Part shown: positions 25,763 through 34,775 of the stretch, piece by piece
Numbering within the stretch: the stretch's first letter is position 1
Layout: each line of letters starts with the position of its first letter
DNA from: G963923945 sp965199175
GTDB lineage: Bacteria > Pseudomonadota > Alphaproteobacteria > G963923945
Length of the DNA: 64,000 bases
Direction of reading: 5' to 3'
Assembly: GCA_965199175.1 (NCBI GenBank)
Contig: OZ240684.1
Location: forward strand, 186,001-250,000
The notes under the pieces: model-generated
Database searches by the model: none
Told to the model about the DNA's origin: nothing
The model's input: the letters and a program-made list of their open reading frames with translations, nothing else
Made by a program: the position numbers and the translations under genes

Positions 25763-26221
25763 GTGAGGATCCAAATCTGTGCAGTTGGCCGGTTGCGCTC
25801 CGGGCCTTTGCGGGATCTCTATGATGAGTATATCAAGCGGTTGCCCTGGCCGGTTGATGAATATACGGTTGCTGAATCGTCACGCTATCGGGTTCAGGAA
25901 CGCCGAAAGCGGTCAGCAGATATGCTGTTATCAAAAGCCCGGGGATGTCTTGTCGCATTGGATAAAACCGGACAAGTCACCGATAGCCGTGCCTTTGCCG
26001 GGTCGATGGAGAAATGGTTTGCGCGTGGGCGTGGCCGGATTTCTTTTCTGATTGGCGGGGCAGATGGCCTGAGCACAGATGTTCTGGAACAGGCCGATGC
26101 CGTTTTGTCGTTTGGTGCCATGACCTGGCCGCATTTACTGGCCCGGATCATGCTGGTTGAGCAATTATGCCGGGCTGATGCTATCCATCGTGGTCATCCC
26201 TATCATCGGGATGTTTCTTAA
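25763..26221 (+). CDS. rlmH: 23S rRNA (pseudouridine-1915-N3)-methyltransferase RlmH
   Basis: 152 aa with a GTG start overlapping a strong GGAGGTGAGG. SPOUT-class methyltransferase that modifies pseudouridine 1915 in helix 69. Marks: MRIQICAVGRLRSGPLRDL, LVALDKTGQVTDSRAFA, RISFLIGGADGLSTDVL (SAM knot), LSFGAMTWPHLLARIMLVEQ and the C-terminal HRGHPYHR. It lies 17 bp after the PAP2 gene and ends the rplU-to-rlmH run. Confidence 0.96.
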   Translation: MRIQICAVGRLRSGPLRDLYDEYIKRLPWPVDEYTVAESSRYRVQERRKRSADMLLSKARGCLVALDKTGQVTDSRAFAGSMEKWFARGRGRISFLIGGADGLSTDVLEQADAVLSFGAMTWPHLLARIMLVEQLCRADAIHRGHPYHRDVS

Positions 26222-26246
26222 CCCCGAACAGAGTTGATTGATCAGA

Positions 26247-27467
26247 TTATGTTTGTCGGGTTGGTTTACGACTGGCCTGGGAAGATGATGGCGAAGGCTG
26301 ATTGGTCTTGTCGATGGTGGCCCGGATGTTTGGTCCATGCTGATCAAGCTCCGGGGAGGGGGGACGTTTTTCCGGGTCTGGTCGGCTGGCCAGCTTGATC
26401 GGGTTTCCGGCCATCCGGATTGATCCGGTTTCGGGATCATCGGGAGTGACAATCATGTTGCGGGCCCGGACCTGGGGGTCATCCAGAACGTCTTTTGCAT
26501 CCTGGATCGGCCCGCATGGAACACCAACGGCAAGACATTGACTGAGCCAATGGTCACGTGGCCGGGTCAACAGGGTGGCTTCAATATCTTTTTTTAACTG
26601 ATCGGCATGGCGGGTCCGCGCGGCATTATCCCGATAGCGGGGGTCGGTTGCTAATTCAGGTCGCTCCAGAACCTGGCACAGCAGAGCAAACAGCTTATCA
26701 TTGCCGCAGGCGATGACCAAATAACCATCACAAGCAGCAAAGCAATCAAAAGGAGTGATGGAAGGATGTCGTGCCCCCAAAGGCTGAGGGGGGGATTCCC
26801 CGGCCCCCAGACGGACCAGGGCATTTTCCAGAAGCGCAACCTGACAATCCAGCATCGCCACATCGACCATATCACCGCATCCGGTTTCTTCGCGCCGGTA
26901 CAATGTGCTGAGGATACCGATGGTTGCGAATAACCCAGCAGCCATATCGCCGATGGAGACACCGGCCCGGGTCGGCGGTGTGCCGGGATGTCCGGTCAGG
27001 CTCATCAAGCCGCCCATAGCCTGAGCAATCAGGTCATAGGCTGGCCGGTCCCGGTACGGGCCGTTTTGTCCAAACCCGCTGATTGCTGCATAAATCAGGC
27101 GCGGATAGCGTTGGTGCAGACAATCCCATCCATATCCCAGACGCTGCATGACACCGGGGCGGAAATTTTCGACAAGGATATCGCTTTGGTCGAGCAACCC
27201 TTCGAAAATGATCCGGTCATCATGTTTCCTGAGGTCTAAAGCGATGCTCTCTTTCCCACGATTCAGCGACATAAAATAAGCAGACCGGCCTTTGATAAAC
27301 GGGCCGATGTTTCGGGCATCATCCCCGCCATCTGGTTTCTCGACTTTGATGACCCGTGCCCCTAAATCGGCCAGAATCATGGTGCAATATGGCCCGGCCA
27401 AAACCCGGGTCATATCCAGGACCGTGATCCCGGCAAGGGGAGAAGACGCCGAAGGTGATACAGGCAT
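26247..27467 (-). CDS. CaiB/BaiF (family III) CoA transferase
   Basis: 406 aa from ATG 27467; a TTG-started frame to 27509 is possible but has no ribosome site. Family marks: LAGITVLDMTRVLAGPYCTM, VIKVEKPDGGDDAR, SAYFMSLNRGKESIALDLR, SDILVENFRPGVMQRLG, ISGFGQNGPYRDRPAYDLIA, and the catalytic Asp in VDVAMLDCQVALLENAL. These enzymes move CoA between acids (for example formyl-CoA:oxalate, succinyl-CoA:carboxylate); the substrate cannot be read from sequence. It converges with rlmH (25 bp apart) and stands alone. The C-terminal ~25 residues are Pro/Ser-rich. Confidence 0.9.
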   Translation of the reverse strand: MPVSPSASSPLAGITVLDMTRVLAGPYCTMILADLGARVIKVEKPDGGDDARNIGPFIKGRSAYFMSLNRGKESIALDLRKHDDRIIFEGLLDQSDILVENFRPGVMQRLGYGWDCLHQRYPRLIYAAISGFGQNGPYRDRPAYDLIAQAMGGLMSLTGHPGTPPTRAGVSIGDMAAGLFATIGILSTLYRREETGCGDMVDVAMLDCQVALLENALVRLGAGESPPQPLGARHPSITPFDCFAACDGYLVIACGNDKLFALLCQVLERPELATDPRYRDNAARTRHADQLKKDIEATLLTRPRDHWLSQCLAVGVPCGPIQDAKDVLDDPQVRARNMIVTPDDPETGSIRMAGNPIKLASRPDPEKRPPSPELDQHGPNIRATIDKTNQPSPSSSQASRKPTRQT

Positions 27468-27644
27468 GGGAGATGGGTCAGATACAGGGAAAGAGGGGAT
27501 GAAAAACAAAAGGAGATGGTCAGGAAAAAATCAAGAAACCAGGACCTTTAAAAAGGATGGTTGTGCCAATCAGCCGGCTCAGGAAAGGGTGTCTCTCCGG
27601 GGTCTGGAAGGCAGGGTGGCTGACACAGAAAATGTATAAAAGGA

Positions 27645-28661
27645 TCAGGTGTTTTGTTCGGATAACCACAAGGCTGTTTCGAGGGCTGAATAGGTAAAAA
27701 TGGCGGTTGCTCCGGCCCGTTTGAGAGCACTCAGAGCTTCTATCTGGGCATGATGAAAATCAAGCCAGCCCCGGGCTGCAGCAGCTTGCAAGGATGCGTA
27801 TTCTCCCGAAACCTGATAAGCAAGAACCGGAACCGATGTGTGTTGTGCAACAGAATGGAGAATATCCAGATACGGTAATCCTGGTTTAACCATCACCATA
27901 TCAGCACCCTCAGCGATATCCAGAGCGACTTCCCGCAAGGCTTCCCGGGGGGAGCGGTTTGGATCCATTTGATAGGTTTTTTTATCATGAACACCCAGAG
28001 CCTTTTTTGACCCCACCGCATCACGGAAAGGTCCATAGTAAGCCGAGGCATATTTGGCCGCATAGGACAAAATGGCTGTCTGGGTATGACCGGCTGTATC
28101 AAGCTGGCGGCGGATTGCCCCGATTCGTCCATCCATCATATCGCTGGGTGCGACAATATCGCATCCGGCCTGGGCAAGAACAGCGGCTTGTTTGCATAAC
28201 ACCGCAATGGTCGGATCATTATCCGGGGATCCATCATCGGCCAAAAGTCCGTCCTGGCCATGGGTCGTATACGGATCAAGAGCCACATCACCGATGATAC
28301 CAATTCCCGGTACTTCTTTTTTAATTGCCCGGATTGCCCGACAGATCAGATTATCGGGATTGAGGGCTTCATCAGCATCCGGGGATTTATGCCGATCATC
28401 AATGACCGGAAACAAAGCCAGGGCCGGGATGCCGATCTGGGCGGCTCGATGCGATTGTTCAACCAGTTGGTCAATCGTCAGACGTTTGACCCCGGGCATA
28501 GAAGCAACCGGTTCGTTGCCACCTTCCTGTACGAAAACCGGCCATACCAGATCTTCTGTGGATATCCGGGAATCACTCACCAGACGGCGCAGCCAGCCCG
28601 AACGCCGCAAACGCCGGAGCCGTGTTGTTGGATATGCTCCTAAAAATGGTGGTTCATTCAT
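27645..28661 (-). CDS. hemB: Delta-aminolevulinic acid dehydratase (porphobilinogen synthase)
   Basis: 338 aa from ATG 28661. It condenses two 5-aminolevulinate molecules to porphobilinogen in haem synthesis. Both Schiff-base lysines are present (ILSYAAKYASAYYGPFRDA and DMVMVKPGLPYLDI). The metal-site region reads DVALDPYTTHGQDG, the Asp-rich, Cys-poor version of the Mg-dependent alphaproteobacterial enzymes rather than the Zn-Cys version. Divergent from the LdtR-like regulator, with a 190-bp spacer that holds both promoters. Confidence 0.96.
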   Translation of the reverse strand: MNEPPFLGAYPTTRLRRLRRSGWLRRLVSDSRISTEDLVWPVFVQEGGNEPVASMPGVKRLTIDQLVEQSHRAAQIGIPALALFPVIDDRHKSPDADEALNPDNLICRAIRAIKKEVPGIGIIGDVALDPYTTHGQDGLLADDGSPDNDPTIAVLCKQAAVLAQAGCDIVAPSDMMDGRIGAIRRQLDTAGHTQTAILSYAAKYASAYYGPFRDAVGSKKALGVHDKKTYQMDPNRSPREALREVALDIAEGADMVMVKPGLPYLDILHSVAQHTSVPVLAYQVSGEYASLQAAAARGWLDFHHAQIEALSALKRAGATAIFTYSALETALWLSEQNT

Positions 28662-28854
28662 GACCAATCGATCAGGAAAGAGGATACGGAGAAAGGATTA
28701 TTCAAAGACTGGCCGGAAAATTGACCCGAACCAATGATTGGGTTTATATAAACAGGTAGAATTTATTTTAAATTCTATTTTTCAGAGGAATGTGCTTTCT
28801 TAATACTGATTTTTCAATATTTTTAATCTTGATTCAAGATGGGTTCACGATCAG

Positions 28855-29478
28855 ATGGCATCAAATAACGACCAACCAGGTGATTCGGTATCTCTCCATC
28901 CAACCCGGAGAGATTTTGGGGATCATTCTGACAGTGAAAGCAGGAATCCCGACACTGAGATGGCACCACAGCTTTATCTTGGTGTCATCAACCAGATTGA
29001 ACGTTTGCACCGACAGTTTCTTGAAGTCATTAAAAACGAGATTGAGCAGAGCGGTATTCAGGATATCAACAATATTCAGACCATCATCCTCTATAATATC
29101 GGTGATCAGGAGGTTACAGTTGGTGAATTGACCAATCGGGGATATTATCTGGGATCGAATGTTTCCTATAATCTGAAAAAGATGGTTGAAAATGGTTATC
29201 TGATTCAGGAACGCTCATCGCATGATCGCCGTTCTATGCATGTTCATGTGTCAGAAAAGGGACGTTTATTATGCCGGAAAGTGGATACGATTTTTAACCG
29301 GCATATTGATTTTCTCAGGCAACGCCAATTTGTCTCTGAAAATCTGGTTGGCTTGAACGAAGCTCTGACCCGGCTGGGAAGTTTTTATACCGATATCCTG
29401 ACCCGTTTTGGGGGTGGTGTTGCGGGTCCTCCGGGCGGAATTGAGCGCCGCCGTACCCTGAACATCCCCTGTGACTGA
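28855..29478 (+). CDS. MarR-family winged-helix regulator, LdtR-like
   Basis: 207 aa. Winged-helix core with TVGELTNRGYYLGSNVSYNL, KKMVENGYLIQERSSHDRRS, MHVHVSEKGRLLCRKV; the RGYYLGSNVSYNLKKMVE helix is a hallmark of the LdtR subgroup found across Alphaproteobacteria, where LdtR controls an L,D-transpeptidase and osmotic tolerance. No transpeptidase gene is near, so its targets are unknown here. The N-terminal ~35 residues are polar and variable; the real start could be further in. Divergent from hemB. The stop codon lies in the first unit of a 14-bp tandem repeat. Confidence 0.88.
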   Translation: MASNNDQPGDSVSLHPTRRDFGDHSDSESRNPDTEMAPQLYLGVINQIERLHRQFLEVIKNEIEQSGIQDINNIQTIILYNIGDQEVTVGELTNRGYYLGSNVSYNLKKMVENGYLIQERSSHDRRSMHVHVSEKGRLLCRKVDTIFNRHIDFLRQRQFVSENLVGLNEALTRLGSFYTDILTRFGGGVAGPPGGIERRRTLNIPCD

Positions 29479-29511
29479 CATTATGTGACTGATACTATGT
29501 GACTGACAACG
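29470..29511 (+). repeat. 14-bp tandem repeat x3 over the stop codon of the LdtR-like gene
   Basis: tgtgactgacatta, tgtgactgatacta, tgtgactgacaacg at 29470, 29484 and 29498. The stop TGA is in unit 1. Confidence 0.8.
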
Positions 29512-29666
29512 TATCCAGGGCATCAAGAGACTGAGCACAGGCCGGTGATACGGCCATGCGCCATGCCAGCCAGCATTGATGACTTCGTGCCGGATGGTGA
29601 TTGAGGGATGGAATCCGGGTTGGTTCCCGGATTGCTCAGGCTTCTGGGTTACGCAAGGATATCATC

Positions 29667-30953
29667 ATGTCTGATCATACCGGAAACCGCATCACTGAGC
29701 ATTTTCGACACGATGTTGCCGGGGCTGAAAACCAGCGTCACCTGCGCCCGATGCGGGCTGCATCAGGTGGCCGGGCTTTGCCCCCGGGACGTATCGAAGT
29801 AGCCGGCCGTGTTCTGTGTAATTTCAGCTCCAATGATTATCTGGCTTTGTCACGGGACCAACGTCTGATTGACCGGGCTGTTGAATGGACGTCTTTATAT
29901 GGCTGTGGTTCGGGGGGGTCGCGTCTGGTTTGCGGTGATCTGGAGCCGTTTGCCCGGGTTGAGGAGAAAATCACCCGTCTTGGAGGTGCATCCGCCAGCC
30001 TTATTTTCAGTTCTGGTTATCAGGCCAATGCGACTATTCTTCCGGCTCTTTTGCAAAAATATGGTTATGTGCAAAGACAGGGTCATGCTGGTTCCCCCCT
30101 GATATTTACCGATCGCCTCAATCACGCCAGTTTGCATGCCGGTATCCAGGCCGCCGGATTGCGGCAAATTCGCTATCGTCATAACGATATGGATCATTTG
30201 GCAGAGTTGCTCAGGCGTCACATGGATCCGGCATCCGGGCAGGGAATGACACAACCGAAAGAGGAGTGTTCCCCGGCCTGTTTTATCATCAGCGAGACAG
30301 TTTTCAGCATGGATGGAGACCTGGCGGATATTGATGCCCTGCGGGAACTGGCTGACCAGTATGATGGTTTTTTGTATCTTGATGAAGCCCATGCTATCGG
30401 TGTTTTTGGTTCCAATGGGTTGGGGGTTGCACAAGACCGTATCACGGCTGATCTGGTCCTGGGGACGTTTGGAAAAGCCCTGGGGTCTTTTGGTGCGTAT
30501 ATGACCGGCAGCCTGGACTTGCGCCAGTTTTTGATCAATCGGTGCGCTGGTTTTATCTATACCACTGCCTTACCGCCGGCTGTTCTTGGTGCGGTTGATG
30601 CGGCCCTTGATCTGCTTCCGGAAATGGCAGACACCCGGGTGCGTATTGCCAGGAATGCTGACATATTGCGGGCCGGATTGCGGAATGCCGGTTATGATTG
30701 TGGGCGTTCTGAGAGCCAGATTGTGCCGGTTATGATAGGGGATTGTGCGGCTGCATTGAGATATGCAGCAGCCCTGGAAGAAGCCGGTTTTCTGGTTGTT
30801 GCAATGCGTCCCCCGACCGTTCCCAAGGGCACGGCCCGCCTCCGGCTTTCGGTTACCGCGGCGCATGATGAACAGGATATCGCCGATATCATCACGGTAT
30901 TGGGGGATATGGCCAGAAGCACCGATGCGCCCCGCCGCTTTGCGGTGTCCTGA
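29667..30953 (+). CDS. bioF: 8-amino-7-oxononanoate synthase
   Basis: 428 aa from the ATG at 29667 with AAGGA eight bases upstream; the frame is open to 29601. PLP-dependent alpha-oxoamine synthase joining pimeloyl-ACP and alanine. Marks: NFSSNDYLALSRDQRLID, YGCGSGGSRLVCGDLEPF, FTDRLNHASLHAGI, SETVFSMDGDLADIDAL, YLDEAHAIGVFG, and the PLP lysine in LVLGTFGKALGSFGAYM. Related 5-aminolevulinate synthase and KBL are excluded by the biotin genes that follow. It is the first gene of a five-gene biotin cluster. Slightly long for BioF because of a loop insert near PASGQGMTQPKEECS. Confidence 0.93.
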   Translation: MSDHTGNRITEHFRHDVAGAENQRHLRPMRAASGGRALPPGRIEVAGRVLCNFSSNDYLALSRDQRLIDRAVEWTSLYGCGSGGSRLVCGDLEPFARVEEKITRLGGASASLIFSSGYQANATILPALLQKYGYVQRQGHAGSPLIFTDRLNHASLHAGIQAAGLRQIRYRHNDMDHLAELLRRHMDPASGQGMTQPKEECSPACFIISETVFSMDGDLADIDALRELADQYDGFLYLDEAHAIGVFGSNGLGVAQDRITADLVLGTFGKALGSFGAYMTGSLDLRQFLINRCAGFIYTTALPPAVLGAVDAALDLLPEMADTRVRIARNADILRAGLRNAGYDCGRSESQIVPVMIGDCAAALRYAAALEEAGFLVVAMRPPTVPKGTARLRLSVTAAHDEQDIADIITVLGDMARSTDAPRRFAVS

Positions 30954-30981
30954 ACCGGTTTTTGAAAGGTGATGAGATCTG

Positions 30982-31659
30982 ATGCGGTTGATTTTGGCGC
31001 ATGGTTGGGGCTATGGCCCATCTTTCTGGCAAAAACTCTGTGATGCGTTGCCTGATTATGATCCTCTGTTGCTTGATTTTGGGTATAGCGGTGATCCGGT
31101 TTTTGATGATCCGTCACTCCCCGGTCAGCAGGTTGGGGTGGCGATTGGGCATTCTCTTGGGGTGGCCCGTCTTCTTGATTGGTCGGCGGCATGGATGGCT
31201 TCTGGCCGGGTGTTGCCGTGGCGGGCTTTCATTGCTTGTTGTGGGCTCAGTCGGTTTTGCCGGGATGATGCCTTCCCCCAGGGGATTGATGGGATGGTGA
31301 TTGAGGCGATGCAGGCCCGGATGAGGGCGGGCCAGGGTGCCAGAATACTGGCTGGTTTTCATGCTGGTTGCGGAGAAGATGATCCGCCGGATGGTCCCTG
31401 GGATGCTCAGCGTCTTGATGATGATTTATCTTATTTGGCATTCTGTGATACGCGTCAGGCATTGGCGGCTTTGCCTTGTCCGGTTTTGGTCTTAGCGGCC
31501 CGGGATGATCAGATTATCACCCCGCCGATGATTGAAGCTGGCTTTTCTGCGGTTTCTGTTGTCTGGAGTGATCATGGTGGCCACAGCCTTCCCCGGTCGA
31601 GGCCACGATGGTGCGCCGATCAGATCAAAACATTTATCCATCATCAGGGGGGTGTATGA
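30982..31659 (+). CDS. Alpha/beta hydrolase, probable pimeloyl-ACP methyl ester esterase (BioH-like)
   Basis: 225 aa. Starts MRLILAHGWGYGPSFWQKL (HGWG oxyanion motif). Triad: Ser in AIGHSLGVARLL, Asp in VLVLAARDDQII, His in DHGGHSLPR. It is 28 bp from bioF and 30 bp from bioC, so its place in the operon suggests it demethylates pimeloyl-ACP methyl ester after BioC-started synthesis. Similarity to E. coli BioH is limited to the fold and motifs; it is short and has a Cys-rich cap segment (FIACCGLSRFCRDD) like BioG-type esterases, so it may be a distinct non-orthologous replacement. Cytoplasmic. Confidence 0.78.
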   Translation: MRLILAHGWGYGPSFWQKLCDALPDYDPLLLDFGYSGDPVFDDPSLPGQQVGVAIGHSLGVARLLDWSAAWMASGRVLPWRAFIACCGLSRFCRDDAFPQGIDGMVIEAMQARMRAGQGARILAGFHAGCGEDDPPDGPWDAQRLDDDLSYLAFCDTRQALAALPCPVLVLAARDDQIITPPMIEAGFSAVSVVWSDHGGHSLPRSRPRWCADQIKTFIHHQGGV

Positions 31660-31689
31660 TTCATACTCCCGGCCCCTGGGAGAAGGATC

Positions 31690-32550
31690 ATGACGATGCC
31701 TGATCATCAATCCCAACGTGATGATTCCCAACATGGTGATCCCCAACGTGATGATACCCAACGTGATGATATCCGGCATCAGATTGCCACAGCATTTTCC
31801 CGGGCTGCACCCTGTTATGATCAATATGCTCATCTTCAGCGGGCGGTTGCCGACCATTTAGCGGCCCGGCTGGCTGAGCTTCCCCGGCCATCGGGGCAGT
31901 TTGTTCTTGAAATCGGTTGTGGAACCGGTCTTGTGACCCGCTCTTTGATGGTGCTGCAACCGTCATGGTTATCGGAATTTCAATGGGTGTTGACCGATAT
32001 TGCACCACCGATGCTCAGACAATCAGCCGACCGGCTGGCCGGGTATCCGGCTGGGGTGTCTTTTGTGGCCTGTGATGCTGAAAGGCTGCCGTTTTACGAA
32101 AACTGTTTTGGTTTGATTTATGCCAGCCTGGTTTTGCAATGGGTTTCTGATTTGCCGGCTACTCTGGCCCGTCTCTCGGCATGTTTGGTTCCTGGCGGTG
32201 TCTTATTGGTGACACTTTTTGCAGCCGGGAGTTTTCGTGAATGGTCTGCCGCCCGGCGCGCTCATGGTCTGCCTGATACAATGCCAATCAATCCTGACCC
32301 GGCTGATTTGGGCGCAGTATGGCCAACCGGCAGACAGGGTCGTGTATTGGCCGACCAATATTATCATCATCACTATCCGGATGCTTTGACATTTTTGCGC
32401 GAATTGCGGGGCCTTGGGGCAACAACCCCGCCTGGCGGTTATGTGCCGTCAAATGCCGGGGCCTTGCGGTCTTTGTTGCGTGATCTGCCGATCCCCTTCA
32501 CTGTTACGTATCGGGTTGTTACCTTATGTTGTTATCGCGCATCTGATTGA
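31690..32550 (+). CDS. bioC: Malonyl-ACP O-methyltransferase
   Basis: 286 aa; GGAGAAGGATC stands just before the ATG. SAM-dependent enzyme that methylates malonyl-ACP to start pimelate synthesis. Marks: IATAFSRAAPCYDQYAHLQ (BioC N-terminal signature), VLEIGCGTGLVTRSL (SAM motif I), LTDIAPPMLRQS, FVACDAERLPF, LIYASLVLQWVSD and GGVLLVTLFAAGSFREW. The first ~28 residues are a hydrophilic repeat (QRDDS-QHGDP-QRDDT-QRDDI) from a 15-bp tandem duplication, dispensable by appearance. Part of the biotin operon. Confidence 0.93.
   Translation: MTMPDHQSQRDDSQHGDPQRDDTQRDDIRHQIATAFSRAAPCYDQYAHLQRAVADHLAARLAELPRPSGQFVLEIGCGTGLVTRSLMVLQPSWLSEFQWVLTDIAPPMLRQSADRLAGYPAGVSFVACDAERLPFYENCFGLIYASLVLQWVSDLPATLARLSACLVPGGVLLVTLFAAGSFREWSAARRAHGLPDTMPINPDPADLGAVWPTGRQGRVLADQYYHHHYPDALTFLRELRGLGATTPPGGYVPSNAGALRSLLRDLPIPFTVTYRVVTLCCYRASD
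31711..31770 (+). repeat. 15-bp tandem repeat x4 at the 5' end of bioC
   Basis: Units tcccaacgtgatgat and close variants at 31711, 31726, 31741 and 31756; in frame, encoding four Gln-Arg/His-Asp/Gly-Asp-X pentapeptides ahead of the methyltransferase fold. Confidence 0.9.
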
Positions 32551-32569
32551 GAGGAGTCCCTGTCACCTG

Positions 32570-33274
32570 ATGACTGTCTCCCGGCCTGCCGGCCTTTTTG
32601 TAACCGGGACCGATACCGGTGTTGGCAAAACCATTGTTTCTGCATGGTTGGCGCGTTGCCTGGCGGCTTCCTATTGGAAACCGATTCAGTGTGGTGCTGA
32701 TGAAAAGGGTCGGACCGACAGCCATTGTGTTGCTGAGCTGGCTGGTCTTTCTCCGGACCGGATCTTTCCTGAACAGTATCTTCTGGCTGACCCGGTTTCT
32801 CCCCACGAAGCGGCCCGCCGGGAGGGGGTATCGATTGATTGGCAGACTCTGGTCATGCCATCACATCTCCACTCCCCCGACCGACCAGTGATTGTTGAGG
32901 GGGCCGGCGGTGCCCTGGTTCCGGTTACATCAAGCCATACCATGATTGATGTTATGGCTATCCTGGGCTTGCCGGTTGTTGTGGTTGCCCGGACAGCCTT
33001 AGGGACAATCAATCACAGTTTGTTGACTCTGGAGGCCCTGAAGATGCGTCAACAAACCGTAGCCGGGATTGTTTTTTCCGGTCTGCCGGAGCCACATGTC
33101 CGGGATGCTGTGATCGGTTTTGGGGATGTTCCTCTGATTGCTGAACTCCCGTATTTGTCGCCTTGCACAGCGCAAACAATGGACCAGATGGCATCGACAA
33201 TCCGACCACATCTGGAACAAACTCTCGCAGAGTTGGCACTGTCTGCACAATCAGATTTCCCGGAGAAGGCATGA
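32570..33274 (+). CDS. bioD: ATP-dependent dethiobiotin synthetase
   Basis: 234 aa from the ATG at 32570, where the P-loop protein begins; the longer open frame runs into bioC in another frame and is not used. It closes the ureido ring of dethiobiotin with CO2 and ATP. Marks: GLFVTGTDTGVGKTIVSAWL (P-loop with the BioD TDTxVGKT), YWKPIQCGADEKGRTDSHCV, SPHEAARREG, VIVEGAGGALVPV, VVVVARTALGTINHSLLTLE. GAGGAG lies 13 nt upstream. Its stop overlaps the bioA ATG (ATGA). Confidence 0.95.
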   Translation: MTVSRPAGLFVTGTDTGVGKTIVSAWLARCLAASYWKPIQCGADEKGRTDSHCVAELAGLSPDRIFPEQYLLADPVSPHEAARREGVSIDWQTLVMPSHLHSPDRPVIVEGAGGALVPVTSSHTMIDVMAILGLPVVVVARTALGTINHSLLTLEALKMRQQTVAGIVFSGLPEPHVRDAVIGFGDVPLIAELPYLSPCTAQTMDQMASTIRPHLEQTLAELALSAQSDFPEKA

Positions 33275-34584
33275 ACCCCGACACCATCGCCCTGGATCGC
33301 CGTCATGTCTGGCACCCGTTTACCCAAAGTAAGACGGCTCCTGATCCGGTGGTGATTACGCGCGGTGAGGGAGCGTATCTGATTGCTGAGGATGGAGCAC
33401 GCTATCTTGATCTGATTTCTTCCTGGTGGGTCAATATTCATGGTCATGCCTGCCCGGAGATTGCCTCGGCGATTTCTGACCAGGCTTATCGGTTGGAACA
33501 GGTTGCTTTTGCCGGCTTGACTCACCGGCCCGGCGTAGAGCTGGCGTCCCGTCTGGCCGGGTTGCTGCCCGGTGATCTGGATCGGGTGTTTTTTTCCGAT
33601 AATGGTTCAACCGCTGTTGAGATTGCTCTTAAGATTGCCTGGCAGTATTGGCACAACCGGGGAGATAAACAGCGTTGTCTGTTTGCTGCTTTTGGTGGCG
33701 GGTATCATGGCGATACTCTTGGTGCGATGTCGGTGGGGTTTTCTTCGGGTTTTTATGCTCCCTTTGCTGATATGGTGCGTGAAACCGCCTTTGTGCCTTT
33801 TGCTGATACCTGGATGGGTGATAATTCGATGGGTCATAAAGAAGCCGAAGCCCTGCATGCGGTTGAGACTCTTTTATCTGAAAAAGCCGGGCAGTTAGCG
33901 GCGGTTATCCTTGAGCCTTTGATACAAGCTGCCGGTGGTATGCGTATGGGACGTCCGGAATTTTTGCGCGATGTCGTTGCACGTTTCCAAAAAGCCGGAG
34001 TGATCGTTATTTTTGATGAAGTCATGACCGGATTTGGGCGCACCGGTGCCATGTTCGGCTGTGATAAAGCGGCGGTTGTCCCGGATATTATGTGTGTGGC
34101 CAAGAGCCTGACCGGTGGATTTTTGCCTCTTGCCGCAACAATCTGCCGTGAGGAGATTCACCAGAGCTTTTTATCCGGCTCTTTCGATACTGCGTTGGCT
34201 CATGGCCATAGTTTTACCGCCAATCCTCTCGGTTGTGCGGCTGCTCTTGCTTCTCTTGATCTGTTAGAGAAGGGAAACTGTCTGGAAAAAATTGCTGAGA
34301 TTGAACGCATTCACCAGGTGCGTCTTGGCGATCTTGCCGCTTGCCCGACCATGACCCATCCCCGGGTTATGGGTTCAGTGGCTGCTTTTGATTTGCATGG
34401 CGGTGACAAAGGATATGGGGCGCAAGTGGGTCGTCGTTTATCCCAACGCATGCGCAAGCGTGGTTTTATTTTACGTCCCCTGGGAGAAGTGGTTTACCTG
34501 ATGCCGCCTTACTGTATTGATGCCAATGCTCTGCATTCTGCCTATGATGCTTTGGCGGCTGAATTGCCGATCCTTCTTAATTGA
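33271..34584 (+). CDS. bioA: Adenosylmethionine-8-amino-7-oxononanoate aminotransferase
   Basis: 437 aa; the ATG at 33271 overlaps the bioD stop and follows GGAGAAGG. It transfers the amino group of SAM to 7-keto-8-aminopelargonate. Class III aminotransferase marks: HVWHPFTQSKTA (BioA-specific), LISSWWVNIHGHACPEI, FFSDNGSTAVEIALK, FGGGYHGDTLGAMSVG, VIVIFDEVMTGFGRTG and the PLP lysine in CVAKSLTGGFLPLAAT. Last gene of the biotin cluster; bioB (biotin synthase) is not in the window. Confidence 0.96.
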   Translation: MNPDTIALDRRHVWHPFTQSKTAPDPVVITRGEGAYLIAEDGARYLDLISSWWVNIHGHACPEIASAISDQAYRLEQVAFAGLTHRPGVELASRLAGLLPGDLDRVFFSDNGSTAVEIALKIAWQYWHNRGDKQRCLFAAFGGGYHGDTLGAMSVGFSSGFYAPFADMVRETAFVPFADTWMGDNSMGHKEAEALHAVETLLSEKAGQLAAVILEPLIQAAGGMRMGRPEFLRDVVARFQKAGVIVIFDEVMTGFGRTGAMFGCDKAAVVPDIMCVAKSLTGGFLPLAATICREEIHQSFLSGSFDTALAHGHSFTANPLGCAAALASLDLLEKGNCLEKIAEIERIHQVRLGDLAACPTMTHPRVMGSVAAFDLHGGDKGYGAQVGRRLSQRMRKRGFILRPLGEVVYLMPPYCIDANALHSAYDALAAELPILLN

Positions 34585-34620
34585 CCGCCTGATGACATGA
34601 AAAACAGATGATTTGGTGCA

Positions 34621-34664
34621 AACAGAGGCGTAAACAGAATTGCAAACAGAATTGCAAACAGCAC
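34621..34664 (+). repeat. Degenerate short repeats downstream of bioA
   Basis: aaacagag, aaacagaattgc, aaacagaattgc, aaacagcac in succession (34619-34663), period about 13-15 bp. Intergenic. Confidence 0.55.
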
Positions 34665-34775
34665 TGATCAATCCGTATGATGAGCGTTCTGAAACCGGTA
34701 TGATGAAAGCATGGTTATGGGACCCGAATGCCTTAAAAAGAGCCGCAATCATAAAACAGGGAGCGTAAGATTGCC

